From Treponema denticola ATCC 35405 (GTDB taxonomy: Bacteria > Spirochaetota > Spirochaetia > Treponematales > Treponemataceae), in the NCBI RefSeq assembly GCF_000008185.1, contig NC_002967.9, forward strand, positions 1,488,001-1,552,000: a stretch of 64,000 nucleotides of DNA. The letters are read 5' to 3'. The position numbers and the translations under genes were made by a program. Positions 34,282 through 42,442 of this stretch are shown here, piece by piece (position 1 is the stretch's first letter; each line of letters begins with the position of its first letter). The notes below the pieces were generated by a model, which was given only the letters and a program-made list of their open reading frames with translations, had not been told where the DNA came from and searched no databases.

Positions 34282-34305
34282 ATGACCCTCCCTGAAGTCC
34301 TATAG

Positions 34306-34324
34306 TTCAGCATCCTTTGCTGAA
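34306..34324 (-). promoter_or_regulatory. flaB3 leader hairpin with AAGGA loop (candidate CsrA site)
   Basis: In the mRNA sense UUCAGCA and UGCUGAA pair over 7 bp and leave AAGGA in the loop, so the loop region reads CAAAGGAUG. The CsrA/RsmA family binds GGA in hairpin loops, consensus near CARGGAUG. Confidence 0.55.
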
Positions 34325-34383
34325 AAATACTCCTGTATTTTATAACTGCATAAAATTTTGCGCCTTTTATACAAATTATAAAG

Positions 34384-34426
34384 ACAGTATTATTAACAAT
34401 TTTATTCAAACTGCTAATAATACTGT
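34384..34426. promoter_or_regulatory. 12-bp inverted repeat upstream of flaB3
   Basis: ACAGTATTATTA (34384-34395) and its perfect complement TAATAATACTGT (34415-34426) are separated by 19 bases. The repeat lies in the likely promoter region of flaB3 and could be an operator or an RNA stem. I found no convincing sigma-28 promoter for flaB3. Confidence 0.45.
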
Positions 34427-34479
34427 AAATACAGGGCTTCATAAGGGCCGCCCATCAAGGGCATTTTTTCAAAGATCTT

Positions 34480-34512
34480 TTAAGCGTCAGGGGAAATTCC
34501 CCTGACGCTTAA
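34480..34512 (-). terminator. Strong hairpin between flaB1 and flaB3
   Basis: TTAAGCGTCAGGGG and its complement form a 14-15 bp perfect stem about 50 nt after the flaB1 stop. No T-tract follows directly on the minus strand, so it may protect the mRNA end or end transcription imperfectly. Confidence 0.6.
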
Positions 34513-34562
34513 CACATTATACTCCTATAATTAAAAAAATACAAGAGTATTTTACAAATTTG

Positions 34563-35423
34563 TTACCTTAAAAGAGACATTACAAGCTGGCTATTGTTAT
34601 TAGCCTGAGCGAGCATTGCAATACCGGTATTCGACAAAATTTGGTTCTTTGTATATTCTACCATCTGTTTTGCCATGTCTGCATCTCGGATTCTTGACTC
34701 AGCAGCTTGGAGGTTTTCGGCAGCAATGTCGATACCGACAACCGTCAACTCCATTCTGTTCTGGTAACCGCCAAGGTCAGCTCTTTGCTTGTTGATCTTT
34801 TTAAGACCCTCATCGATTGTTCCAATGCTCCTATTTGCAGCATCGGCTGTTTCGATTGTCATGATTTTTTCATCACCGATATCTCGGATACCGAGAGCTG
34901 CAGCTGACATTGTTCCAATGTAAACGCGCATTCTCTGATCCATGTTGGCACCGATGTGGAACCACATAGAACCGGTAACAACATTTTCACCGGTTTCGCG
35001 TGCAAAGCGGCCTGTAAGCATGTTCATACCGTTAAATTGGGCTGAACTTGCAATGCGGTCAACTTCGGCAACGAGCTGCGAAACTTCGACCTGAATCTGC
35101 ATTCTGTCTTCGGCAGAATAGATACCGTTTGAAGCCTGAACAGCGAGTTCGCGGATTCTCTGCATGATGTCGGTTGTTTCCTGCAAGAAAGCTTCGGCTA
35201 CTTGGATAAAGTTAATACCGTTTGAAGCGTTTGCAGAAGCTTGGTTTAAACCTCGAATCTGGCTTCTCATTTTCTCGGAAACTGCAAGGCCGGAAGCGTC
35301 ATCGCCTGCACGGTTAATGCGTAAACCGGATGAAAGTTTTTCGATGTCTTTACCGATGCGTACATTGGTAACACCCTGCGTTCTCTGTGCGAACATCGCA
35401 CTCATGTTGTGATTGATAATCAT
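34563..35423 (-). CDS. flaB1: Periplasmic flagellin core protein (FlaB1 by position)
   Basis: This 286-residue FlaB flagellin is close in sequence to its neighbour at 33424. It has the same [14 protein letters not shown] start and the [20 protein letters not shown] and [20 protein letters not shown] blocks. It differs most in the centre ([19 protein letters not shown]). A strong GGGAGGA ribosome-binding site and a sigma-28 type promoter (TAAAGTTT with ACCGAAGA) are upstream. Its leader carries a hairpin with AGGA in the loop. The number is assigned from the T. pallidum order and could be exchanged with another paralogue. Confidence 0.93.
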
Positions 35424-35452
35424 AAGATATTCCTCCCTGGAATAATGTGTTT

Positions 35453-35472
35453 ACAAAGCATCCTTGCTTTGT
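35453..35472 (-). promoter_or_regulatory. flaB1 leader hairpin with AGGA loop (candidate CsrA site)
   Basis: In the mRNA sense ACAAAGCA and UGCUUUGU pair over 8 bp with loop AGGA, so the core reads CAAGGAUG, an exact match to the CsrA core consensus CARGGAUG. A second GGA lies in the ribosome-binding site GGGAGGA about 20 nt downstream. Confidence 0.6.
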
Positions 35473-35500
35473 TTTGAGGATAGAAAACCCTCATTATCTA

Positions 35501-35528
35501 TCTTCGGTTTTCTGTTTCTAAAACTTTA
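35501..35528 (-). promoter_or_regulatory. Sigma-28 type promoter of flaB1
   Basis: On the minus strand TAAAGTTT (35528-35521) and ACCGAAGA (35508-35501), 12 nt apart, resemble the FliA consensus TAAAGTTT-N11-GCCGATAA. The predicted leader is about 70 nt. Confidence 0.6.
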
Positions 35529-35564
35529 GGCTTTTTTTAAAAAAAAATTAAAAAAAATGAGGTT

Positions 35565-36107
35565 TTAAGCTTCATCATCGATATCTGCCGGATCTTTTAG
35601 TGCATTTGAATCAAAAAGACGGGAAAGCTCCCTTTCAGAATATCGTTTTGATATTGAAAAATTATCTCTTACAATTTCAATAGTTTCTTTATCAAGTATC
35701 AGTTTTTTTTCGTCTCTAAGATATAACGCAAAATCTTCAAAAACGGAAAGGGGCAGCCAAGGAAAGGCTATTTCGAAAATATTAAACCATTGGCAATAGG
35801 GAAGGGTCGTTTCTCTATTTATAAGAATACCCTGATCTTTTAGTTTATCGCGTTCTTCAGGTTTCAGGGTGAACATTTTTTGATTTAGCAGTTCACAATA
35901 CTCTTGAGTAGAAAAAAGGGCGCCTACCTTTCTTATCAAATCCATTTTATAAACTGAGGGTATATCTGCTAAAATAGACGCCGTCACTATGTTCATGCCT
36001 TCAGAGACGATTTCAAAAGGTTTTTTGTTCTCATTCGAGGCCAGCTCCATTGTACGTTTGATATCACCTTTTTCTAATAGTGGAAACAAAATTTCATCAT
36101 TATTCAA
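35565..36107 (-). CDS. Protein of unknown function upstream of flaB1
   Basis: The 180-residue cytoplasmic-looking protein is rich in charged helices (MNNDEILFPLLEKGDIKRTMELA...) and ends in an acidic tail. I recognise no family. It has no signal peptide or membrane helix. It is 141 nt upstream of flaB1 with a sigma-28 promoter between, so it is transcribed separately. From memory a hypothetical gene also precedes flaB1 in T. pallidum. A motility role is possible only by location. Confidence 0.6.
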   Translation of the reverse strand: MNNDEILFPLLEKGDIKRTMELASNENKKPFEIVSEGMNIVTASILADIPSVYKMDLIRKVGALFSTQEYCELLNQKMFTLKPEERDKLKDQGILINRETTLPYCQWFNIFEIAFPWLPLSVFEDFALYLRDEKKLILDKETIEIVRDNFSISKRYSERELSRLFDSNALKDPADIDDEA

Positions 36108-36180
36108 GACTATTCTCCCATAAAAACTTTAATTATAAAAAGTATTCTATCACATTATTAAAAAAAAAACAATGTAAAAC

Positions 36181-37182
36181 TTACATTTGAGTTCCAAAGG
36201 CTTCAACAAACCTTGGAATTAAATCATCAAATTTCCCTTCTATGTACAGGCCTGAAGCCTGTTTATGACCTCCGCCTCCAAATGATGCGGCTATCTTGCT
36301 TACATCAATCTTATCCAAGGATCGAAAACCTACCGAGCAGTGGCTTGGAGAGTCTTGTCGTACAATACAGATTGCCTCGACCCCTTCTATCGACTGAATC
36401 AATTGATACAATATATCGGAATCTCTGCTTTCAAGGCCGAATTCCAGTAAATCATCATAAGTTTCATACGAAACAACAAGTCTTCCGTCATAATAGGTCT
36501 TCATTCTGTTTAGAATTCTGGAAATAAGGAGGCGTGATTCAAATTTTTTACCTCCGTTTATTTTCATAAAGGTTTGTTTTGGATTGGCTCCGGCTTCAAT
36601 AAGACGGGATGCGTGAGCGAAAACCTCTGCGCTTCCTGCATCCAAATGTCTAAAAAATCCCGTATCCGTGCAAAGACCGAAAAACAGGGCATCGGCTTCT
36701 TCTTTTGTAAGTTTTTCTCCTATTTCTTCAATTATTGACTGAATTAGATAGGTTGTAGAAGGGGCTTCCGGCATTATAAGAGAAGTATCCGATTTTTCGG
36801 TATTGGTAGCATGATGGTCAATTATAATGTAATTAAAACCGCTGATAAGCTCTGCTATTTCACCTACGCGGTCAAAGTTTGAACAGTCAAGGATTATCAG
36901 CCCCGTAGTTTTAGGATTTATTTTATCGGAAATTTTCAGCTTATCCGTAAAAAGATGTTCATATTCCTTTATTTCGGTACGCTTAAAAGGTCCCGCCGAC
37001 ATTAAAATACAATTTTTATTTTTTCTCTTCAAAAAGAAAGACATTGCAAGGCAGCTTCCGATACAATCCCCATCGGGCTCTTTATGACCTGCAATTATAA
37101 AATTTTCATACGCATTTAAAAATTCCGGCAATTTTTGGGGAATTAAAGGTTTCCCGATTGTTGAGCTGCTACTGTTATGCAT
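36181..37182 (-). CDS. DHH/DHHA1 family phosphoesterase (NrnA-like)
   Basis: The 333 residues show the DHH domain motifs GHKEPDGDCIGSCLAM (DxD metal site), ILDCSNFDRVGE, and IIDHHATN (DHH), then a DHHA1 domain ending in FGGGGHKQASG. Related enzymes (NrnA) degrade short oligoribonucleotides and dephosphorylate pAp, or hydrolyse cyclic di-nucleotides. The substrate cannot be told from motifs. The ribosome-binding site GAGG is 5 nt from the ATG. A hairpin terminator lies just upstream, so it is a new transcription unit or read-through from the 37252 gene. Confidence 0.9.
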   Translation of the reverse strand: MHNSSSSTIGKPLIPQKLPEFLNAYENFIIAGHKEPDGDCIGSCLAMSFFLKRKNKNCILMSAGPFKRTEIKEYEHLFTDKLKISDKINPKTTGLIILDCSNFDRVGEIAELISGFNYIIIDHHATNTEKSDTSLIMPEAPSTTYLIQSIIEEIGEKLTKEEADALFFGLCTDTGFFRHLDAGSAEVFAHASRLIEAGANPKQTFMKINGGKKFESRLLISRILNRMKTYYDGRLVVSYETYDDLLEFGLESRDSDILYQLIQSIEGVEAICIVRQDSPSHCSVGFRSLDKIDVSKIAASFGGGGHKQASGLYIEGKFDDLIPRFVEAFGTQM

Positions 37183-37199
37183 GTATTCCTCATAAAATT

Positions 37200-37223
37200 C
37201 CTCTAAGGTGTTTACCTTAGAGG
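37200..37223 (-). terminator. Terminator after the 37252 exported protein gene
   Basis: CCTCTAAGGT pairs with ACCTTAGAGG (10 bp, 4-nt loop). On the minus strand it is followed by AATTTTATG. It lies between two same-strand genes. Confidence 0.65.
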
Positions 37224-37251
37224 ATGTAAATAGCTTAGATTGTTTTAGATG

Positions 37252-37671
37252 TTAAAATTTTAGTTCAAGACTTTCTACGCCGTCAAATTTGCCGTTATAT
37301 TTATTCGGATCTTTTAATACACCCCATATGGGGCTTCCTAAATCTCTGGGAGCAGCTATTTTTATACGATCAAATTTTCCGTCTTTAAGATAAAAAGATA
37401 AATACGGATTAACTCTGGTGTTTACCAATTCCAACCTAGCTCGTCCGTCTTTAGGGTCAAGCCAAGATTTTGGAATAAAAACTTCTGCATGCTTTAATCC
37501 CGCTCTTCGGTAAATAATATAATAACCATCTGAATGTGTAAATATTTTCAAAATTTGAACATTTACATAATAAACATCCGCCTCCTCAATCTTTTGTGAA
37601 AAAGCCGGGGCAATCGTAAAAAGGGAAAAAATTAGAACTAAAAAGACCAAGCTTAATATTGATTTCTTCAT
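37252..37671 (-). CDS. Small exported protein, unknown function
   Basis: This 139-residue protein has a signal peptide (MKKSILSLVFLVLIFSLF, cleavage after APAFS). The mature part is a beta-rich domain of ~115 residues (YYVNVQILKIFTHSDGYYII, AEVFIPKSWLDPKDGRARLE). I recognise no family. A periplasmic or outer-membrane location follows from the signal peptide. It is monocistronic by the hairpin downstream and by its own ribosome-binding region upstream (GGAGGAA). Confidence 0.65.
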   Translation of the reverse strand: MKKSILSLVFLVLIFSLFTIAPAFSQKIEEADVYYVNVQILKIFTHSDGYYIIYRRAGLKHAEVFIPKSWLDPKDGRARLELVNTRVNPYLSFYLKDGKFDRIKIAAPRDLGSPIWGVLKDPNKYNGKFDGVESLELKF

Positions 37672-37746
37672 ATATTCCTCCAGTTACCCCATTATACACA
37701 TAAGTTATGAATTTTGCAAGCGTAAAGACGTAAAAATCTTACAATA

Positions 37747-37776
37747 TTGACAAAGACTTATAAAAAATGCTATTTT
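37747..37776 (+). promoter_or_regulatory. Promoter of the GNAT-like gene
   Basis: TTGACA (37747-37752), an 18-nt spacer and TATTTT (37771-37776). The ATG at 37797 follows 20 nt later with a TAGGA ribosome-binding site. Confidence 0.55.
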
Positions 37777-37796
37777 GTTTCACCTAGGAATAAAAA

Positions 37797-38933
37797 ATGG
37801 ATAAAATTAGTTTATTTGAAGTTAATAATTCGAAATTATTAAATGAATTTGCTCTTTTACCTTTTGAGCTTTATAAGAATGATAGCTCATGGGTACCGCC
37901 TATTATAAGCGAATACAAAAAGTACGTGTCCGGAGCCGATAATTCTTTATGTGATGTAGGTCCTCACGTAAAAATGGTTGCTAAGATTGAAGGCAAAACG
38001 GTTGGACGTATTTTGTACGGTATTGATGAGAAATTGAATGACTATAAAAAAATGAAGGTCGGTTATATTTCTCAATTTGAATGTATTGAAGACTATGCTG
38101 TTGCCGAAAAAATGCTTAATGCGGCAAAAGAATGGTTTTTACAAAAAGGTATGGACAGAATTAAAGGGCCTCTTTCTCTTCCGGGAGGGGAAGATAACCG
38201 CGGATTTATAACCGACAATTTTGAAACCCGTACCTATATAATGAATACCTATAACAAAAAATATTATAACGATTTTTTTATCAAGTACGGATTTGAAAAA
38301 TATTGGGATTGCTATGCCTATCATGCCCGTTTTGATGATGTAGATGCAAGCCGCTATGTCCGCTTAGCCCCCTTGGTAGAAAAACGATACGGCTTTCATG
38401 TAGATACTATCGATTTAAAAAATAATGTTGAGCGTGAGGCCGGCGATATTCATTCAATCCTCCTTAATTCCGAGCCGGAAGAGTGGGAAGACTTTATGCC
38501 TATGACCCGCAAAGAAATAGATATGGTTGTAAAACAGCTTATTTCATTTGCAGATGAGGAGCTAATTTTTATTGCAAGGAGCAATGAGGGCAAGCCCATC
38601 GGATTTAATGTTACCCTTCCTGACTATAATGATGTATTAAAACACCTTAAAGGAAAGCTTTTCCCGTTCGGTATCTTTAAATTCCTTTATTACAAACGTA
38701 AGATGAAGCGCCTTAGAACCTTTGTTCTCTTTGTTGATCCTCAGTATCACAACAAAGGTGTTTCGGCAGCTATTTACTCCCGTCTTTACCAAGCGGCTAT
38801 AAAAAAAGGCTATCTGGAAGGCGAAGGTTCCACTATTTGGGAGTATAATATTCCTATGATTACCGATATTGAGAAAACAGGAGCAAAAAGGGATATAGTT
38901 TATAGAATTTATCAATATCATTTAAACCGATAA
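37797..38933 (+). CDS. YghO-like GNAT-fold protein, function unknown
   Basis: This 378-residue protein matches the pattern of large GNAT-like proteins similar to E. coli YghO: LPFELYKNDSSWVPPI near the start, GRILYGIDEKLND, YISQFECIEDYAVAEKML with WFLQKGMDRIKGPLS, then NTYNKKYYNDFFIKYGFEKYWDCYAY. The C-terminal part contains a second GNAT-type half (VDPQYHNKGVSAAIYSRLYQAAIKKGY). An acyl- or acetyltransferase activity is inferred from the fold; the substrate is unknown. It is a stand-alone gene with its own promoter. Confidence 0.75.
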   Translation: MDKISLFEVNNSKLLNEFALLPFELYKNDSSWVPPIISEYKKYVSGADNSLCDVGPHVKMVAKIEGKTVGRILYGIDEKLNDYKKMKVGYISQFECIEDYAVAEKMLNAAKEWFLQKGMDRIKGPLSLPGGEDNRGFITDNFETRTYIMNTYNKKYYNDFFIKYGFEKYWDCYAYHARFDDVDASRYVRLAPLVEKRYGFHVDTIDLKNNVEREAGDIHSILLNSEPEEWEDFMPMTRKEIDMVVKQLISFADEELIFIARSNEGKPIGFNVTLPDYNDVLKHLKGKLFPFGIFKFLYYKRKMKRLRTFVLFVDPQYHNKGVSAAIYSRLYQAAIKKGYLEGEGSTIWEYNIPMITDIEKTGAKRDIVYRIYQYHLNR

Positions 38934-38974
38934 TGTATTATTGATATTGTTTGCCCTTTCTAACCGTAAACGGC

Positions 38975-39003
38975 TTTACATAAAATATAAATAGTATTAT
39001 ACT
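38975..39003 (+). promoter_or_regulatory. Promoter of the aminopeptidase P gene
   Basis: TTTACA (38975-38980), a 17-nt spacer and TATACT (38998-39003), followed by a TTTAGGAT ribosome-binding site before the ATG at 39036. Confidence 0.6.
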
Positions 39004-39035
39004 CAATATAAAATAAATCTTTAGGATGGTTTTAT

Positions 39036-40793
39036 ATGACTGTAAATGATAGAGTTGCCGCTTTAAGGCAAAAAATGAAAGAGCATTCTTTAAGTGCTTA
39101 TTTAATTCCGTCCTCTGATCCCCATCAGAGCGAGTATTTACCTGAAAACTATAAAACACGGGAGTTTATCTCAGGTTTTACAGGGTCGGCAGGAACCGTC
39201 CTTGTTACAAAGGATAAGGCTATTTTATGGACTGACGGCCGGTATTTTCTACAGGCTGAAAAACAGCTTAAAGGTTCGGTTGTTGAACTTTATAAAATGC
39301 TTGAACCCGGTGTTCCTACCATAAACGAGTTTTTAAAATCCAACTTAAAATCGGGTGAAAAACTCGGAATGGATGGTAAGGTTGTTTCAGTGTTCAATTT
39401 TGATTCCATGAAAAAGGAGCTTGAAGGTATAGAATTTGTTACCAATATCGATTTAATAGGCGAAATATGGGAAAACCGTCCTCAGGCAGTTTTAAGCAAG
39501 GCTTTTATACTTGATGAAAAATATACCGGAAAATCGGCAAAAGAAAAGATTCAAGAAGTCCGCTCAATGCTTGCCGAAAAAAAGGCAGATTCTACGGTTA
39601 TCGGAGCCCTGGAGGACGTCTGTTACCTTTTTAATGTCCGAGGAAGAGATATAAGATGCAATCCCGTAGTTACTGCGTATGCGCTGGTAGATAAAGCAAG
39701 AGCCGTTATTTTTATTTCGGAGAAGCAATTAACTGATGATGTTAAGTCATACTTTGCTTCACAAGGTATTACGGTGATGGGATATGAAGACGTATTTACA
39801 GAAGCCGCAAAACTTACAGGGAAAGTTTACATAGATCCTGCAAGAACAAATGTTTATCTATACAACCAAATAAAAGCTAAAACCGAAAAGGGCTTAAACT
39901 TAACCTCAACTCTTAAAGCAATAAAAAATGAAGTTGAACTTAAAAACTTCGATTATGCTATGGAAAAAGACGGCGCTGCCATGGTAAAAATCCTAAAATG
40001 GGTAGAAGAAAATGCCGGAAAGGGTATTACCGAATGGGATGTAAGCGAGCAGCTCTTAAAATTCCGTGCCGAAGGCAAGGACTTTTTTGAAGAAAGTTTT
40101 GAAACTATTTCAGGCTATGGTCCTAACGGAGCTATCATCCATTATGCTCCTTCACCTTCCAATTCTGCAAAACTTGAAGCCAAAAGTTTTTTGCTTTTGG
40201 ACAGCGGCGGTCAGTATCTAAACGGTACAACCGATATTACTCGAACCATTAAACTTGGAGAACTTACAGAACAGGAAAAAACGGATTATACCCTTGTTTT
40301 AAAAGCTCATATTTCTCTTGCCAGGGCCAAGTTTAAGGCCGGAACTACAGGCCATGCCATAGATACTATCCCCAGAGAGCATCTTTGGGCTTATGGAAGG
40401 GACTATAAACATGGGACGGGTCACGGGGTAGGTTATGTTCTTTCAGTTCATGAGGGACCTCAATCTATTTCAAGCCGTTTTTTGGATGTTCCTATGAAGC
40501 TTGGTATGGTAACATCCAATGAGCCCGGCCTTTATGTTGCCGGAAGCCATGGAATCCGAATTGAAAGCCTTGTTGCTACCACCGAATTTAAAACCACCGA
40601 AGACGGAGAATTCTATCAATTTAAAACAATAACTCTTTGTCCAATTGATACAAGACCTATTGTACCAGGAATTCTTTCGGATGAGGATATTAAATGGCTT
40701 AATGAGTATCATAAAGAAGTTTGTGAAAGACTTATACCTTATTTGGATGAAGATCATAAAATTTTCTTAAAAGAAAGAACAAAGGCAATTTAA
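39036..40793 (+). CDS. pepP: Aminopeptidase P family metallopeptidase (M24B)
   Basis: This enzyme of 585 residues removes N-terminal residues before proline. It has two N-terminal creatinase-like domains (SSDPHQSEYLPENYKTREFISGFTGSAGT start) and a C-terminal pita-bread domain. The metal-binding residues are visible: LLLDSGGQYLNGTTDITRT (Asp, Asp), GTGHGVGYVLSVHEGP (His), SNEPGLYVAGSHGIRIE (Glu) and a final Glu. The three-domain length fits the larger aminopeptidase P type found in eukaryotes and several bacteria. It has no signal peptide. Oral treponemes rely on peptides, so a role in using proline-rich peptides is reasonable. Confidence 0.92.
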   Translation: MTVNDRVAALRQKMKEHSLSAYLIPSSDPHQSEYLPENYKTREFISGFTGSAGTVLVTKDKAILWTDGRYFLQAEKQLKGSVVELYKMLEPGVPTINEFLKSNLKSGEKLGMDGKVVSVFNFDSMKKELEGIEFVTNIDLIGEIWENRPQAVLSKAFILDEKYTGKSAKEKIQEVRSMLAEKKADSTVIGALEDVCYLFNVRGRDIRCNPVVTAYALVDKARAVIFISEKQLTDDVKSYFASQGITVMGYEDVFTEAAKLTGKVYIDPARTNVYLYNQIKAKTEKGLNLTSTLKAIKNEVELKNFDYAMEKDGAAMVKILKWVEENAGKGITEWDVSEQLLKFRAEGKDFFEESFETISGYGPNGAIIHYAPSPSNSAKLEAKSFLLLDSGGQYLNGTTDITRTIKLGELTEQEKTDYTLVLKAHISLARAKFKAGTTGHAIDTIPREHLWAYGRDYKHGTGHGVGYVLSVHEGPQSISSRFLDVPMKLGMVTSNEPGLYVAGSHGIRIESLVATTEFKTTEDGEFYQFKTITLCPIDTRPIVPGILSDEDIKWLNEYHKEVCERLIPYLDEDHKIFLKERTKAI

Positions 40794-40836
40794 GCTATAA
40801 AAAATGCTTTAAAATTGAAAAAAATCATTTTTTTAC

Positions 40837-40865
40837 TCGACAAAGTATGAAAAATGATATAGAAT
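40837..40865 (+). promoter_or_regulatory. Promoter of the 40903 zinc-ribbon protein gene
   Basis: TCGACA (40837-40842), a 17-nt spacer and TAGAAT (40860-40865). The AAGGAG ribosome-binding site is 8 nt before the ATG. Confidence 0.5.
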
Positions 40866-40902
40866 GTTATATACTGATATAAACAAAGTAAGGAGTATTA
40901 TT

Positions 40903-41127
40903 ATGAAGACATTAAACTGTGATATTTGTAGAAAAGAGCTGGTGAATCCTGTTACGGGAATGACTTACTGGCATATCCGCGAATATGACGTCTGCGAAGC
41001 TTGTAAAGATGCTATCGAATTTAAATTAAAACCCATTATCCGAAAGCATTTTCCTTATTCTCAAGATTGGTATGAACATGAGTTCATAGCACTTATTGAA
41101 AAAGGTGTTGCTGCAAGACGCCCATAA
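40903..41127 (+). CDS. Small zinc-ribbon-like protein, unknown function
   Basis: The protein has 74 residues. The start at 40903 is chosen for the AAGGAG site upstream; an in-frame ATG at 40864 overlaps the promoter. Two CxxC pairs (CDIC near residue 5 and CEAC near residue 34) suggest a zinc-binding knuckle. The rest is basic and aromatic (KHFPYSQDWYEHEF). I recognise no family. It is monocistronic with a strong terminator. Confidence 0.7.
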   Translation: MKTLNCDICRKELVNPVTGMTYWHIREYDVCEACKDAIEFKLKPIIRKHFPYSQDWYEHEFIALIEKGVAARRP

Positions 41128-41146
41128 GAGATTATGGTTTGAAAAG

Positions 41147-41176
41147 GACCCGATATGTAATCGGGTCTTTTTTTTT
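41147..41176 (+). terminator. Terminator after the 40903 gene
   Basis: GACCCGAT (41147-41154) pairs with ATCGGGTC (41160-41167), 8 bp, followed by nine T residues. Confidence 0.85.
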
Positions 41177-41239
41177 GATTAAATCTTTAATAAAAATAAT
41201 CACAACAGGGTAGAATTATAAATTTATAAAATAAAGTAC

Positions 41240-41268
41240 TTTACAAAATAAAGTAGGTATGCTATTAT
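41240..41268 (+). promoter_or_regulatory. Promoter of the 41295 exported protein gene
   Basis: TTTACA (41240-41245), a 17-nt spacer and TATTAT (41263-41268) stand before a TAAGGAGG ribosome-binding site and the ATG at 41295. Confidence 0.6.
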
Positions 41269-41294
41269 CATATAGGAATCTAAGGAGGTTCATA

Positions 41295-41804
41295 ATGAAA
41301 AAAATATTCTTTCTATCTATCTGTTTGTTTTTAAGTGTTCTTACCTTTATTCATGCGGAGCAGGAAAACCGTGATGTTACCGGCCTTGCATTAGAGTATG
41401 GGCTTATCGGCAGGCAAAGTGATTTCGGTATATCGCTAGCCATTACTTCTCCTTGGCTTTTTCATAATGCCTTTGCATTACACTTAAATGCTGATTGTTT
41501 TTTTCCTAATTCACAGCGAAGAACTCCATATTATGTGCTTGATTTTTCTGTTCTTGGCGGGTCATTGATGCAAACAGCAAACATCCGAGTTTACGGAGGA
41601 GGAGGTCCCATAGTAATTTTTCCGGTTCAAAAAAATAAGCCCAAGGTGCTTGTAACGGGACAAGGATTTTTCGGCTTTGAGTTTTTTATGGGAAAAAGCC
41701 CGGCTGGTTTGAGCTTTTTTATAGAAATGGGCGGCGGAGGCTTCGGTTTTACTGCAAAGACCGGTTTACGTTATACGTTTCCGATGCTGTATCGTGAAAA
41801 ATAG
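41295..41804 (+). CDS. Exported protein, possibly a small outer-membrane beta-barrel
   Basis: The protein has 169 residues, with a signal peptide (MKKIFFLSICLFLSVLTF, then IHAEQ). The mature part alternates aromatic and glycine residues (RVYGGGGPIVIFPV, FFGFEFFMGK, IEMGGGGFGFTAKTGLRYTF) and ends in an aromatic-rich strand. This pattern is suggestive of a small beta-barrel, but no family is recognised. The start is supported by AAGGAGG. It is followed 33 nt later by a membrane protein and a winged-helix regulator, probably co-transcribed. Confidence 0.65.
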   Translation: MKKIFFLSICLFLSVLTFIHAEQENRDVTGLALEYGLIGRQSDFGISLAITSPWLFHNAFALHLNADCFFPNSQRRTPYYVLDFSVLGGSLMQTANIRVYGGGGPIVIFPVQKNKPKVLVTGQGFFGFEFFMGKSPAGLSFFIEMGGGGFGFTAKTGLRYTFPMLYREK

Positions 41805-41836
41805 CATTAACTTTTTAGTATTGTAAGGGAACTTTT

Positions 41837-42442
41837 ATGAATGATAAAGAGATAAAAGAAAGGTTGGCTCTAATAAGTGCATTAACTGAAGATGTTCAAG
41901 AAGGGCTTGAAGATATGATAGTGCCTTTTTTACTGTACGGAATTACGATTCCTATAGGCACTTTTATATCCTATTTTTTGGCGAAGTCAGGTTTTAGTTT
42001 GTTTATCCCTCTGCTTTGGCTTTTTATAATGACGGCATGTCAATTGTTTTTAGCTCTTTTTATGAAGCGTAAGCAAAAAATAAAGATTAAAAGGGTTACC
42101 GACAGGATTCTTGCTGCCTTGTGGGGAAGTATCGGTGCCGGCCTTATTTTAGGCATGATACTGGGTATTTTAGGAAAACTTGATTTTAATACAAACTTTT
42201 TTAATATCGGCCTTTGTCTTGCCATAGGTCATGCCGCAACCGCAGCTATGGTACAAAAAAAGCTGCGCCTTTTTTTATGTATTGAAGCTTTGTGCTGGGC
42301 AGGATGTGGAGTTGTCTGTCTTTTTGCCGCACAATATACGGCTCCTCTTATAATCGGAGTGGCAACCTTCATATTGCTCGGATTACCTGCCGCTGTTGCT
42401 ATAGTTATAGGTAAACGGAAAAAAACGGTAAAAGCGAAATGA
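41837..42442 (+). CDS. Six-helix membrane protein paired with a winged-helix regulator
   Basis: The 201 residues contain a short cytoplasmic start (MNDKEIKERLALISALTEDVQ), six hydrophobic helices and a basic C-terminus (KRKKTVKAK). I recognise no active-site motif. It overlaps the following winged-helix regulator by four bases (ATGA). Pairs of this kind are common in bacteria, where the regulator often senses or controls the membrane partner. The ribosome-binding site AAGGGA is 8 nt before the ATG. Confidence 0.65.
   Translation: MNDKEIKERLALISALTEDVQEGLEDMIVPFLLYGITIPIGTFISYFLAKSGFSLFIPLLWLFIMTACQLFLALFMKRKQKIKIKRVTDRILAALWGSIGAGLILGMILGILGKLDFNTNFFNIGLCLAIGHAATAAMVQKKLRLFLCIEALCWAGCGVVCLFAAQYTAPLIIGVATFILLGLPAAVAIVIGKRKKTVKAK

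Noticed and set aside
34317-34505. A 62-codon plus-strand frame between flaB3 and flaB1.
   Set aside because: It has no ribosome-binding site and lies over the flaB3 leader hairpin and inverted repeat, so it is a chance frame.
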